Part shown: positions 1-8,900 of the stretch, piece after piece
Numbering within the stretch: position 1 is the stretch's first letter
Layout of the letters: each line of letters starts with the position of its first letter
Assembly: GCF_035974275.1 (NCBI RefSeq)
Contig: NZ_CP142422.1
Span: 1,984,001 to 2,048,000 of the forward strand
DNA from: Chryseobacterium sp. MYb264
GTDB lineage: Bacteria > Bacteroidota > Bacteroidia > Flavobacteriales > Weeksellaceae
DNA: 64,000 bases
Direction of reading: 5' to 3'
Made by a program: the position numbers and the translations under genes
Notes under the pieces: generated by a model
The model's database searches: none
What the model was told of the DNA's origin: nothing
The model's input: only the letters and a program-made list of their open reading frames with translations

Positions 1-184
1 CAAGTTCTTTAGGCGACAAAATAGTTTTTTCTACCATCGAAGTGATGGGAGAAGGTAAGTTTAAACTGCTCTTCTGATTGTCATAAGCCTGAGAATATAG
101 AACCGTAGATACGGTAGACTGAGCCAGGAAAAATCCTGAAGCCAGTACCGCGGCGCTTGAAATATATTTTCTGAAGTTTACCAT
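1..184 (-). CDS. Secreted protein, N-terminal fragment (possibly a D-Ala-D-Ala carboxypeptidase)
   Basis: The gene runs off the left edge; only the first 61 residues are visible. The start at 184 opens with MVNFRKYISS followed by a hydrophobic stretch ending in LAQS, which reads as a signal peptide, so the product is exported. The visible mature part (residues ~25-61) has no catalytic motif. A secreted penicillin-binding protein of the PBP4/DacB type beside priA is possible from my memory of related genomes, but nothing in this fragment proves it. It is divergently placed in minus-strand order upstream edge of priA's 3' side, with a 160-bp AT-rich gap. Confidence 0.6.
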   Translation of the reverse strand, partial: MVNFRKYISSAAVLASGFFLAQSTVSTVLYSQAYDNQKSSLNLPSPITSMVEKTILSPKEL

Positions 185-344
185 CTATTTTTTCATTTTG
201 CTATATTTTGGATAAATTAAAAATCAATGGGTTAAATTGAAAGTTAAAAATCCAAACATATAATCAACGATCAAAAGTAGAAAATATTGTTATATAGTAG
301 TTTAGTAGACTATTATAAAACACTATAAAGTTTGTTAAAAAGTG

Positions 345-2792
345 TTAAAAATCCACTAAAACCTGTTTTTTAATACTTTGATAAGCAGTAATTTCTTCAA
401 ACTCGGTGATACTTTGTAAAACCAGCTTCTTATATTCTTCATACTTTTTACCGCGCGGAAGCTTCAGCATAATCTGAAACTGATACAGATTATTAAGCCT
501 TGCAATAGGTGCTTTTTCAGGACCTAAAACACAATCTTCTGGAAGATATTTTCTTAAAATAGAGCCTAAAAACTGAGAAGCACGGTTTACCTTGTCTTCT
601 TTAATGTGTTTCAGCTCGATCATGATGAGTTTTGTGAACGGCGGATAGTGGAATTTCTGTCTTTCCGTTAAAATGTATTTATAGACCTTGGCCGGATTAT
701 TCATTTTAATCAATTGAAAAACGGGATGATCAGGATTGAAGGTCTGAATTAAAATCTTCCCTTTTCCAGAGGTTCTCCCCGCTCTCCCGGAAACCTGTGT
801 AATCAGTTGATAGGCCCTTTCCTCGGCTCTGAAATCCTGAACATATAACATCGAATCTGCCTTAGGAATGGCCACCAATTCAATATGATCAAAGTCTAAA
901 CCTTTAGAGATCATCTGAGTTCCCACCACAATATCTGTCTCTCCTTCTTCAATTTTTTCGTATAACTTTTCGTAGGCAAATTTCTTTCTCATAGAATCCA
1001 CGTCCATTCGGTCTACTTCATTTTCAGGGAATAATTTGACCACTTCTTCATGAATCTGCTCGACTCCTACTCCTCTTTCATTCAGGTTTTCAGACTGACA
1101 CTTCGGGCAGGTCTTCGGTTTTGAAGCTCTCTGACCGCAATAATGGCATTTCATTTCATTTGCAGCCTTATGATAGGTCATCACAACATCACAATTGGAA
1201 CAATAATTCACGTAGCCACAGGATTCACATTCCACCACATTGGCATAACCACGGCGGTTGTGAAGAACAATCGCCTGATTTTTTTCATCGACCACTTTTT
1301 TAATTTCATCAATTAAGTGCAGTGAGAAATTTCCTGACACCTTTTTAGAGTCCTGGGCTTCTTTAAAGTTAATGAGTTCATATTCGGGAAGATTCACATT
1401 TCCGAAACGCTCTTCCAGGAAAACATATTTCATTTTATCCTTTCGTGCATTGTAATAACTTTCCACAGAAGGTGTTGCCGAACCTAAAATAACCCTGGCT
1501 CCATAAAAATTTCCGAAAACCAAAGCGGCATCCTTTGCATTAAAATTGGGAGAAACTTCCCTCGGCTTATATGCAGAATCATGCTCTTCATCTACAATTA
1601 CCAATCCAAGATTCTGAAAAGGTAAAAACAATGCATTTCGTGTTCCGATGAGGATTTTAATATCATTCTGACGGATTCTTCGCCAGACTTCCACCCGTTC
1701 AAAATCGGTGAGTTTCTGATGATAAAAACCAAGCTGCCTACCGTATTTTTTTTCTAATCTTTGGGTAATCTGTTTAGTTAAAGCAATTTCCGGAAGCAGG
1801 AAAAGTACGTTTTTACCTTCCTGAATGCATTCTTCAATTTTCTCTAAATAGATATGCGTTTTTCCTGATGACGTTACGCCGTGAAGCAAGACATTCTGGC
1901 CTTCTTCAAACGCTTCATCCACTTCAGCTTTCGCTGATTTCTGAGCTTCCGAAAGTTCTTCAATCTCTTCGATTTCGCCTTCGTAGCTTTCAATCCGGTC
2001 TTTCTGCATATAATATTCTTCAACCAAACCTTTGTCAGCTAACGCTTTGAAATGAGAACTCCCAAAATAACCATCCTCAAATAATTCTGATTTCTTGATC
2101 GGAACATCCGGATTTTCAGTCTGCGTTTCTAAAATATGAAGGAAGAGATCTTTCTGTTTCTGTGCTCTTTTCAATAATAAAAGGATCTCCGTAAGATTTT
2201 GTCTCTCCAGCACCTCATTATTGATTTTCACATACGCTACTTCTTTGGCTTTATACTTTTCAGCGATTTTTTCGTCGATTTCAATATACTGCAAATCGAT
2301 CAGTGAATTGATCGTTTTAATGATATCTTTCTTTGGAATAAAGGCTTCAATATCTGATAAATTGATCAGCTGACGGACTTCCAATGCCTGAATCAGATAC
2401 ATTTCGTTGACATCAAGGTTCTCGAATTCAACTTTTACATTGGGTTTTAATTTTAAATAAGTTTCACTTTCCAGCTTTAAAGAAGAAGGAAACGCAAAAC
2501 GGTAAATCTCACCCAACCCGCATAGGTAATATTCTGAAAGCCAGTTCCAGAATTTAATCTGCTCTTGTGGAACAATCGGTTTGTCATCTAAAATACTGAT
2601 CACCTCTTTTGCCACAAACTCGATCGGCTCATTGTCATGAAATTCAAAAACAATTCCCGTATAAATCTTCTTACCACCAAACGGAACCAAAACCCTCATT
2701 CCGATTTGAATTTCAGATACTAATTCTTCAGGAACTTTATACGTGAAAGATCCTTTTAAGTTTAACGGTAAAACAATTTGAGCGTAATTCAA
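345..2792 (-). CDS. priA: Primosomal replication-restart helicase PriA
   Basis: ATP-dependent 3'-5' DNA helicase that reloads the replisome at stalled forks. The 815-residue product has the expected order: an N-terminal 3'-OH-binding domain (residues ~1-100), a winged-helix-like region, then a superfamily 2 helicase core with Walker A GVTSSGKT (305-312), DEEH (401-404) and GSAT (437-440). Inserted in the core are eight zinc-binding cysteines in CxxC pairs (522/525, 531/534, 549/552, 562/565), which are diagnostic for PriA. Length matches Bacteroidota PriA. It stands alone on the minus strand with no co-directional close neighbour, as is usual for a housekeeping gene. Confidence 0.97.
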   Translation of the reverse strand: MNYAQIVLPLNLKGSFTYKVPEELVSEIQIGMRVLVPFGGKKIYTGIVFEFHDNEPIEFVAKEVISILDDKPIVPQEQIKFWNWLSEYYLCGLGEIYRFAFPSSLKLESETYLKLKPNVKVEFENLDVNEMYLIQALEVRQLINLSDIEAFIPKKDIIKTINSLIDLQYIEIDEKIAEKYKAKEVAYVKINNEVLERQNLTEILLLLKRAQKQKDLFLHILETQTENPDVPIKKSELFEDGYFGSSHFKALADKGLVEEYYMQKDRIESYEGEIEEIEELSEAQKSAKAEVDEAFEEGQNVLLHGVTSSGKTHIYLEKIEECIQEGKNVLFLLPEIALTKQITQRLEKKYGRQLGFYHQKLTDFERVEVWRRIRQNDIKILIGTRNALFLPFQNLGLVIVDEEHDSAYKPREVSPNFNAKDAALVFGNFYGARVILGSATPSVESYYNARKDKMKYVFLEERFGNVNLPEYELINFKEAQDSKKVSGNFSLHLIDEIKKVVDEKNQAIVLHNRRGYANVVECESCGYVNYCSNCDVVMTYHKAANEMKCHYCGQRASKPKTCPKCQSENLNERGVGVEQIHEEVVKLFPENEVDRMDVDSMRKKFAYEKLYEKIEEGETDIVVGTQMISKGLDFDHIELVAIPKADSMLYVQDFRAEERAYQLITQVSGRAGRTSGKGKILIQTFNPDHPVFQLIKMNNPAKVYKYILTERQKFHYPPFTKLIMIELKHIKEDKVNRASQFLGSILRKYLPEDCVLGPEKAPIARLNNLYQFQIMLKLPRGKKYEEYKKLVLQSITEFEEITAYQSIKKQVLVDF

Positions 2793-2886
2793 GACAAATA
2801 TTTAAAGTGTAAAATTAATTTTTTCTTTTGTGAACTGCAATTTTTTATATTTTTATCGTTCTTGCTATAAACTTAATAAACTATCC

Positions 2887-3360
2887 ATGAAAAAAATTCT
2901 TTCAATTATCACTTTATTCCTAATCGTCTTAAGTAAGGCTCAAGGAAAAAATTATTTAAACAAAGGAGAAATTACCATTCCTATTGGTCAAAAAGTTATA
3001 TTAAAACCTGAAATAAAAAATAATAAAATCACCAATTTTGAAATTGTAAAAGAAGTTACTATTAACGAAAAAATTGATTTGTTTAATACATTAGAAAATT
3101 TCAAAAAAGATGAAGTTAAAGATAACAGTATTGAACTTACTTTTACAGAAGCTCAAATGATTACCTCAACAATTTATGCTTTAATTGTTATTCAAAAAAC
3201 AGGAAAAAAAATGATTTTTAAAGCAAAGATGAAACTCCAAGGGAATTCGACCTATCAGTCAACTTCCATTATGCCTGCAGTAAGTAACACAATCCATGTT
3301 GAACAATGGAAAGATCATATAGATTCAATTATATTATATGATTTTGAATTAAAATATTGA
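2887..3360 (+). CDS. Small secreted protein of unknown function
   Basis: A 157-residue protein. I start it at the ATG at 2887 because MKKILSIITLFLIVLSKAQG is a clean signal peptide; the frame is open further upstream from 2830 but that extension (MNCNFLYFYRS...) does not look like protein. The mature part is rich in Lys, Ile and Thr and looks like a beta-rich soluble domain; I recognise no family. Its 3' end overlaps the 3' end of the convergent AEC transporter gene by 12 bp. Base composition is more AT-rich than its neighbours, which may mean recent arrival. Confidence 0.6.
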   Translation: MKKILSIITLFLIVLSKAQGKNYLNKGEITIPIGQKVILKPEIKNNKITNFEIVKEVTINEKIDLFNTLENFKKDEVKDNSIELTFTEAQMITSTIYALIVIQKTGKKMIFKAKMKLQGNSTYQSTSIMPAVSNTIHVEQWKDHIDSIILYDFELKY

Positions 3361-4257
3361 TTCAGTAATATAATACCAAATCGCCGAGGTAAAAAGTCCT
3401 ACAATGATGCTAAAACCGATTGTGAGATTGGTAAGCTTGGTATTCAAGCGAAATTGTTCAGCGATAATACTCGAAGTAAGAACGGCTGGCATGGCAGATT
3501 CAAAAATAGTTATTTTTGCGATGTTCCCCTTTATTCCGAACAGAAATGCTAAGCCAAGCGTAATGGCAGGAGCCAGAATGAGCTTATAGAGCATGGACAT
3601 AGACATTTGAGGAATAAGTTTTTTCCAACCGTTGAATTTCAGTTGCAGTCCCACCGAGAATAAAGCCAATGGGCTTACCGTTGCCGCCAGTTTATCGAAA
3701 AACGGCTCTGCCAAAGTAAAATCGAAAAACTGAGACAATACTAATGCGGCGATACACCCAACTAATGGCGGGAAAGTGATCAATCTTTTTAAAATGAACT
3801 TTGCGCTTACGTTTCCCGATTGGCTTCCTCCTTTTAATGCCGCAATAATTCCTAACGTAGAAAGTGAAAAAAACATGGTCTGATCACAGATGATGGCAAT
3901 ACTTAAAAGGCTTTCGCCATAAAAAGCAGAAACCAACGGAAAGCCTAAAAATGAGGTATTGCTGTAGCCGCTTACCAATTCCAACGTGCTTCTCGACCGC
4001 CTTGAATATCCTTTTCTTTTGCTGTAAAACATCATGAAGAAAAAGCAGAAAACCGAGGTAAGAAAGGTTGCAATGATGGGGAAAAGCATTTCTGTCGTCC
4101 AGTGAACTTTAGGCAGATATTTGAATGATACTGCGGGAAGTGCCAGATACAGAATCCAGGTATTGATGCCTTTGTGTGCATCGGGATGGATGGATTTTGT
4201 TGCTTTGAAGATCATTCCTGCCAAAATACATACCGCGATCAGAACAAAATTTACCAT
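3349..4257 (-). CDS. AEC-family (auxin efflux carrier-like) transporter
   Basis: Inner-membrane secondary transporter of 302 residues with about ten hydrophobic segments in two five-helix halves, the fold of the AEC/malonate-permease family. Supporting motifs are the GYSNTSFLGFPL stretch near residues 97-108, typical of the first half, and ESAMPA in the second half. Bacterial members move small organic acids such as malate or malonate; the substrate here cannot be told from sequence. It is downstream of the beta-mannosidase gene on the same strand but separated from it by a strong terminator (4311-4350), so it is probably its own transcription unit. Confidence 0.85.
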   Translation of the reverse strand: MVNFVLIAVCILAGMIFKATKSIHPDAHKGINTWILYLALPAVSFKYLPKVHWTTEMLFPIIATFLTSVFCFFFMMFYSKRKGYSRRSRSTLELVSGYSNTSFLGFPLVSAFYGESLLSIAIICDQTMFFSLSTLGIIAALKGGSQSGNVSAKFILKRLITFPPLVGCIAALVLSQFFDFTLAEPFFDKLAATVSPLALFSVGLQLKFNGWKKLIPQMSMSMLYKLILAPAITLGLAFLFGIKGNIAKITIFESAMPAVLTSSIIAEQFRLNTKLTNLTIGFSIIVGLFTSAIWYYITESIF

Positions 4258-4310
4258 AATTCAAAAATGTAGAGCAAATTTACAACTGAATTTTGAAAAC
4301 AACTTACTTA

Positions 4311-4350
4311 AAAAAAGAAAGCTTCAAAATTTTAAAAATCCTGAAGCTTT
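4311..4350 (-). terminator. Rho-independent terminator of the beta-mannosidase gene
   Basis: On the minus strand a perfect 9-bp stem AAAGCTTCA/TGAAGCTTT (4342-4350 with 4318-4326) is followed by a T-rich tract at 4311-4317. It lies 7 bases past the beta-mannosidase stop codon. Confidence 0.75.
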
Positions 4351-4356
4351 AGTTAT

Positions 4357-6840
4357 TTAATTCATCGTATCAAAAAGGCTCATCACCTCCACTTTTTCCA
4401 AAGGTTTTGAAAGTGTAATTTTTCTGGCGGTCTTCGGTAAAAGATCAAAGAAATTATCACTGAAGTGAGTGTCTCCCATCAGATAAACATCTTTAGCCAA
4501 GACGTCCGTGGAAACTTCAATTTCTGTCGAAGATATTTTCCGGATCCTAATATTTGGTTGGGATAGTTTTAAATCTTTTGGCTTCGCAAAGAAGTGATTA
4601 TTCTGAGTTATTATCTTCTTGTTTCCGTCTTTTAAGATCAATTTTAAAAAGACTTCATTTGGATTCGCATATTTGATGATATTCTTAATTTCGAGATCAT
4701 TAAATTTCACCATTCGATCTAATGTTTTTCCCTGGAGAACAGTTGTTAAATCATTCAATATCTTCCCATTAAAATCCGTAACCTGAATTTCTACGTTTAC
4801 GTCTTCAAACTTTTTCAAATCATCATTAATGGCATAAAAATTCAGAATCCCTTCTTTTTCTTCCGTTACAATCACCTGATTTTCAAAACTCCTTTTTACC
4901 TGATAATGCAGCGCTTTCCAGTTTCCCAAATAATCAATGGATGACCATGAAACTACCGGCCAGCAGTCATTCAACTGCCAGTATAAAGTTCCCATATTGT
5001 AAGGTTGTGAGCGGCGATGCGCTTCAATAGCAATCTGCATTCCGCGAGCCTGAAGCAATTGGGAAACGTAATTATATTTCACAAAATCAGTTGGAATTTT
5101 ATAATCCCTTTTCATGTACAAATCGATGATTTCCCAACCTCTGGAATGTTTTTCGTGCGCTTTTATCGTTTCGTTCTGTAAGCTTAAATCCGGTTTCCCT
5201 GAAAACATAGATTTTGTGGTTTCCAGCGTCGGCATTCCCTGAAAACCATATTCAGAAGCAAATCTCGGAACTTTTTCATTGAAAATTTCAAATGGCTGCT
5301 CGCCCCACCAAACGCCCCAATAATGAGAATCTCCTTCTGTTAAGCTTTCTTTGTGCCCCCAACCGATTGATGGTGAACTTTCCCAATAAATCGATTTATC
5401 TTTTGCAGCAACTTCATGAATTGCATTCGGAATCACTTCATGAAAAACCTTTTTATAATCCTTCCAAACCTGAATTGAATCTTCCTTCGAATAATTGAGC
5501 TGTTTCTGATAGCCCCAGTTAACAATCGCTTCATCAATTTCATTATTTCCGCACCATAAAGCCAGTGAAGCATGGTTCTGAAGTCGATTGACCTGATATT
5601 TTACTTCTTCTTTTACATTATCCAGAAAATTTTTATCTGCAGGGTAAAAAGTTCCTGCAAACATAAAATCCTGCCAAACCAAAATTCCGTTTTCATCGCA
5701 AGCTTTGTAAAATTCGTCATCTTCGTAAATTCCGCCTCCCCAAACACGAATCATATTCATATTCGCTTCTTTAGAATCTTTGATAAGTTTTTGATATTTT
5801 TCTTTGCTAATTCTCGGTGTAAAACTGTCTGAAGGAATCCAGTTGGTACCTTTTGCATACATCGGATTTCCATTCACCTTGAAGTAAAATGATTTTCCCT
5901 TTTCATCTTTTTCCTGAATTAATTCAATCGTTCTCAAACCAATTCTTTCAGTTGCTTCAGCTAAAATTTTCGAGTCTTTTTGTAAAGAAATCTTGATATC
6001 ATACAAATTCGGATCACCCCAACCGTTCGGTTGCCAAAGTTTTGGATTATCAATAATAAAAGGAGTCTGAATTGTATTTTTTCCCTTTTTTAATTGAATT
6101 TGATTGATTTTATTATTAATTAAAACAGAATATTTCCCTTCTTTATCCGTAAGAATTTCAGTGTAAATATTTAATTCTGCTTTTTCTTTGGTTAAAACTT
6201 TTTGTTCAATTTTTACATTTTCAAGTTGAGCAGAATTCCAGAATTCCAACTTTACATCTTTCCAGATTCCTGTCGTCACTAATCTTGGACCCCAATCCCA
6301 GCCAAACTGATACTGCGCTTTTCTCACAAAGCTTCTCGGAGATTCCGGGATCGTAAAAGGAACTTTTTTAGCCAATTCTTTTCCAATATTTACTGCAGAT
6401 TTAAATTTGATTTGTAATACATTATCTCCGCTTTTCAAATATGTTTTCACAGGAATCCCCCATTTTCTGAACATATTATCAGTTTTCTTCAACAATTTCC
6501 CATTCAGATAAATTTCAGAAAACGTATCCAATCCGTTAAAAACCAAATTGATATTTTGATTCTTTAATTCGTTTGAAGAAATCTTAAAACTCGTCTGATA
6601 ATCCCAATCTTCATTTTCAATCCACTGTACTTTTTTTTCATTTTCATCTTTGAAAGGATCTGGAATAATTTGGTTATTCATCAAATCCAAATGAACCGTT
6701 CCCGGGACCGTGGCGGGCAACCATATATTTTCCCTGACGTTTTTGAACTGCCATTTTTCGGAAGATAAATTGCGCTCAGAATTTTGAGCGTTGATGAAAG
6801 TTTGTATAAGAATAAAAGAAAAAAGTAAAATTTTGTTCAT
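4357..6840 (-). CDS. Beta-mannosidase, glycoside hydrolase family 2
   Basis: Cleaves terminal beta-1,4-linked mannose, for example the Man-beta-GlcNAc bond of the N-glycan core. The 827-residue product has a signal peptide (MNKILLFSFILIQTFINAQ), so it acts in the periplasm or outside. Domain order is jelly-roll sugar-binding (~25-200), Ig-like (~200-310), TIM barrel (~315-620), then C-terminal beta domains. The acid/base is Glu434 in WCGNNE and the nucleophile is Glu530 in FASEYGF, both in the context typical of GH2 beta-mannosidases. Its ATG overlaps the stop of the GxxExxY gene (TAATG at 6838-6842), so the two are probably translationally coupled. Neighbouring GH20 and glycosylasparaginase genes support a glycoprotein-glycan role. 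Confidence 0.93.
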   Translation of the reverse strand: MNKILLFSFILIQTFINAQNSERNLSSEKWQFKNVRENIWLPATVPGTVHLDLMNNQIIPDPFKDENEKKVQWIENEDWDYQTSFKISSNELKNQNINLVFNGLDTFSEIYLNGKLLKKTDNMFRKWGIPVKTYLKSGDNVLQIKFKSAVNIGKELAKKVPFTIPESPRSFVRKAQYQFGWDWGPRLVTTGIWKDVKLEFWNSAQLENVKIEQKVLTKEKAELNIYTEILTDKEGKYSVLINNKINQIQLKKGKNTIQTPFIIDNPKLWQPNGWGDPNLYDIKISLQKDSKILAEATERIGLRTIELIQEKDEKGKSFYFKVNGNPMYAKGTNWIPSDSFTPRISKEKYQKLIKDSKEANMNMIRVWGGGIYEDDEFYKACDENGILVWQDFMFAGTFYPADKNFLDNVKEEVKYQVNRLQNHASLALWCGNNEIDEAIVNWGYQKQLNYSKEDSIQVWKDYKKVFHEVIPNAIHEVAAKDKSIYWESSPSIGWGHKESLTEGDSHYWGVWWGEQPFEIFNEKVPRFASEYGFQGMPTLETTKSMFSGKPDLSLQNETIKAHEKHSRGWEIIDLYMKRDYKIPTDFVKYNYVSQLLQARGMQIAIEAHRRSQPYNMGTLYWQLNDCWPVVSWSSIDYLGNWKALHYQVKRSFENQVIVTEEKEGILNFYAINDDLKKFEDVNVEIQVTDFNGKILNDLTTVLQGKTLDRMVKFNDLEIKNIIKYANPNEVFLKLILKDGNKKIITQNNHFFAKPKDLKLSQPNIRIRKISSTEIEVSTDVLAKDVYLMGDTHFSDNFFDLLPKTARKITLSKPLEKVEVMSLFDTMN

Positions 6841-7217
6841 TATAATTTATTTACAATTCGATGAATTCCGTCTTTGAGTAGGGGTGTGTTAAAATTAATA
6901 AGAAGTCCGAGCTTAATATTGGTCAATTTTAAATAAGTTAATACTTGAGAATAAAAAACAGGATGGATTTCTAATGTTGATTTTATTTCAACGATTACTT
7001 TATTTTCTATAATTAAATCGAGTTTATAGGCATTACCAATCAATTCATCTTTGTATCTAAGAGGTAATGAAACTTGTGATTCAACTTTTAAACCTAATTC
7101 TTTTAATTCATAAGCTAAAGCTAATTCATATGCATTTTCCAATAAACCCACTCCTAATGTTCGATGTACTTCTAAAGCTGCTCCTATTATTTTATAGGAT
7201 AATTCATTTTCTGTCAT
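6840..7217 (-). CDS. GxxExxY family protein (PD-(D/E)xK-like fold)
   Basis: A 125-residue small protein named for its signature GLLENAY (residues 24-30). Further on, Asp67 and EIK at 77-79 form the D...ExK pattern of PD-(D/E)xK nuclease-like folds; the family is widespread in Bacteroidota and has no settled function. Full length for the family. It is the first gene of a two-gene unit with the beta-mannosidase, sharing one base of stop/start (TAATG). The upstream region is filled by two copies of a hairpin-rich repeat (7234-7591). Confidence 0.88.
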   Translation of the reverse strand: MTENELSYKIIGAALEVHRTLGVGLLENAYELALAYELKELGLKVESQVSLPLRYKDELIGNAYKLDLIIENKVIVEIKSTLEIHPVFYSQVLTYLKLTNIKLGLLINFNTPLLKDGIHRIVNKL

Positions 7218-7233
7218 TTGTGTGTGTAATTTT

Positions 7234-7404
7234 TTTCAACGCAAAGTTTTATTTGTTATCATGCATATTTAAAGGAGCAAAGGATGAATCAACAAGTTGA
7301 TTTAATCAAGCGTACGCATTAACCATAAAGCTTCTTCAGCGACTTCGTCGCAATTCTTTGCTCCTTAAAATCAATATTTCTAATAATAAATCTTTGCGTT
7401 GAAA
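7234..7404. repeat. Nested-hairpin intergenic element, copy A
   Basis: The element is bounded by a perfect 13-bp inverted repeat TTTCAACGCAAAG (7234-7246) / CTTTGCGTTGAAA (7392-7404). Inside is a second inverted repeat GGAGCAAAG (7274-7282) / CTTTGCTCC (7356-7364), and inside that two short hairpins: AATCAAC-AA-GTTGATT and GCGAC-TTC-GTCGC. No open frame of note. The layout suggests a structured RNA or a non-autonomous mobile repeat; a second copy follows directly. Confidence 0.75.
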
Positions 7405-7436
7405 GAATTATATTTATTTTTCCTAATAAAAAACAT

Positions 7437-7591
7437 TATTTGTTATCATTTATATTTAAAAGAGCAAAGAAAAATCAACAAGTTGATTTAATCAAACGAG
7501 CGCACTAGCCATAAAGCTTCATCAGCGACCCCGTCGCAATTCTTTGCTCCTTAAAGTCAAAAGATTTAAATAATTAAACTTTGCGTTTAAA
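7437..7591. repeat. Nested-hairpin intergenic element, copy B
   Basis: Second copy of the element at 7234-7404 in the same orientation. It keeps the shared leader ATTTGTTATCAT, the inner arms AGAGCAAAG (7461-7469, one change) / CTTTGCTCC (7542-7550), the AATCAAC/GTTGATT hairpin, and the GCGAC-CCC-GTCGC hairpin in which only loop bases changed. It ends in CTTTGCGTTTAAA (7579-7591). Stem conservation with loop drift is what a structured element would show. Confidence 0.75.
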
Positions 7592-7601
7592 AACATTAGC
7601 A

Positions 7602-8264
7602 TTATTTACTCTTCAAAGCAACCACTTCTTCTGCAACCGCAAAAACTCCTCCATCCGTAATCGCTGAAGAATGGAAATATCCAGCTTTTGTAAAGTCTCT
7701 CAATTCCTGAATATTAGTTGAACGAAGTCCCCCACCAACAAGAATTTCTATTCTTCCGTTGGATAACTCCACCAGCTTTTTCAGATTATCTTTGCCTTCA
7801 GAAACGTTCGGTCTTTGCCCGGAGGTAAGGATTGTTTTAAAACCACAGTCGATTACTTCCTCTAAAGAATTCTCTAAATCTTTTGCCCTGTCGAAAGCGC
7901 GGTGAAAAGTGCATGGATAAGGTTTTGCAAGCTTTACCAATTCTTTGTTCCGTTCCACATTCACCTCATCATTTTCATCTAAAATTCCGAAAACAAAGCC
8001 GTCGACATTTAATGATTTTAACTGAGTCAATTCCGATTTCATCTGTTCAAACTCTGCATCAGAATACGTAAAGTCTCCGCCGCGAGGACGAATCATCACA
8101 AAAATAGGAATGTTTATTTTTTCTCTTAAATGTTTTGCAGTTTCGAAGCCCGGTGTGGTCCCGCCTTCGCTTAGTCCGTCACACAATTCAATTCTGTCTG
8201 CTCCGTTCTCGAAGGCAATGATCGCTGATTCGGGGTTGAAGCAGGCTATTTCTATTTTTGACAT
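7602..8264 (-). CDS. cutC: CutC family protein (PF03932)
   Basis: A 220-residue cytoplasmic TIM-barrel protein of the CutC family. The N-terminus (IEIACFNPESA...GADRIELCDGLSEGGTTP) and the later FVMIRPRGGDFTYS and LTSGQ segments are highly characteristic. CutC was named for copper homeostasis in E. coli, but its actual biochemical role is disputed; a catalytic function on a sugar or related metabolite is equally possible. Slightly shorter than E. coli CutC (~248). It sits on the same strand inside a glycan-degradation cluster, which is suggestive. A double-hairpin repeat (8276-8337) lies just upstream of its start. Confidence 0.92.
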   Translation of the reverse strand: MSKIEIACFNPESAIIAFENGADRIELCDGLSEGGTTPGFETAKHLREKINIPIFVMIRPRGGDFTYSDAEFEQMKSELTQLKSLNVDGFVFGILDENDEVNVERNKELVKLAKPYPCTFHRAFDRAKDLENSLEEVIDCGFKTILTSGQRPNVSEGKDNLKKLVELSNGRIEILVGGGLRSTNIQELRDFTKAGYFHSSAITDGGVFAVAEEVVALKSK

Positions 8265-8275
8265 ATTCGTAGATT

Positions 8276-8337
8276 TTGGCTAATGCCAATTGATTGTTTT
8301 ATATTTTAAAAACGGGTTAAAGCCCATTCCTATTGAT
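8276..8337 (-). repeat. Double-hairpin element upstream of cutC, copy 1
   Basis: Two short hairpins about 25 bases apart: TTGGC-TAAT-GCCAA (8276-8289) and GGGT-TAAA-GCCC (8314-8325), followed by ATTCCTATTGA. The same arrangement recurs at 36348-36412, again directly 5' of a minus-strand start codon. Here the first hairpin begins 12 bases upstream of the cutC ATG. Confidence 0.6.
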
Positions 8338-8349
8338 ATTTAAATTTAA

Positions 8350-8889
8350 CTAATTTGATTCTATAACTCCGTCTATCAAAAATTTACCTTCTTCTTTTAT
8401 CACTTTTATATCTCTAAAATACTTTGCTTCAAAACCATCATCAGCCAAAATCACCTTAAATGTATAAACATTGTTCAATACAGTTGTGACCTCACACTTT
8501 CTTATCTCTATATTAATCCAGTCTTGTGCAGAAATAAGAAATCCTGTATTTATTCCTGCAAAATTTATATCATATTTATCTCCCCATTTTTGATCAAACT
8601 CCTTACGAGTTAAACTTCCGTCAACATCCATATCGACATTTGTTGCATCTGTTTTAAACTCATAATAATCTTTAGTTGTGATTGCTTTCATTATTTTTTC
8701 CTGTTCAGAAATATCAGCTTTGAAGTAATCAACAATACTTTTTTCTAGCCATTTTTTAGCTTCATCAGCTCCTTTACTATTTTCAATAACAATATCTTCG
8801 ATTGTCGGCTCAGAAATATTTGGCTTATTTTTAACATTATCTTTACATCCAATCATTGATAATAAAGACATAATAATCACCCTTTTCAT
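8350..8889 (-). CDS. Predicted lipoprotein of unknown function
   Basis: A 179-residue protein with a lipoprotein signal: MKRVIIMSLLSMIGC, acylated Cys15. After a short linker the region ~35-179 looks like a single alpha+beta domain, in size and pattern similar to the NTF2-like fold, but I cannot assign a family. It starts 11 bases after the glycosylasparaginase stop codon on the same strand, so the two are probably co-transcribed, with cutC downstream. Base composition is more AT-rich than the flanking enzymes. Confidence 0.65.
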   Translation of the reverse strand: MKRVIIMSLLSMIGCKDNVKNKPNISEPTIEDIVIENSKGADEAKKWLEKSIVDYFKADISEQEKIMKAITTKDYYEFKTDATNVDMDVDGSLTRKEFDQKWGDKYDINFAGINTGFLISAQDWINIEIRKCEVTTVLNNVYTFKVILADDGFEAKYFRDIKVIKEEGKFLIDGVIESN

Positions 8890-8900
8890 AATTAAAATCT

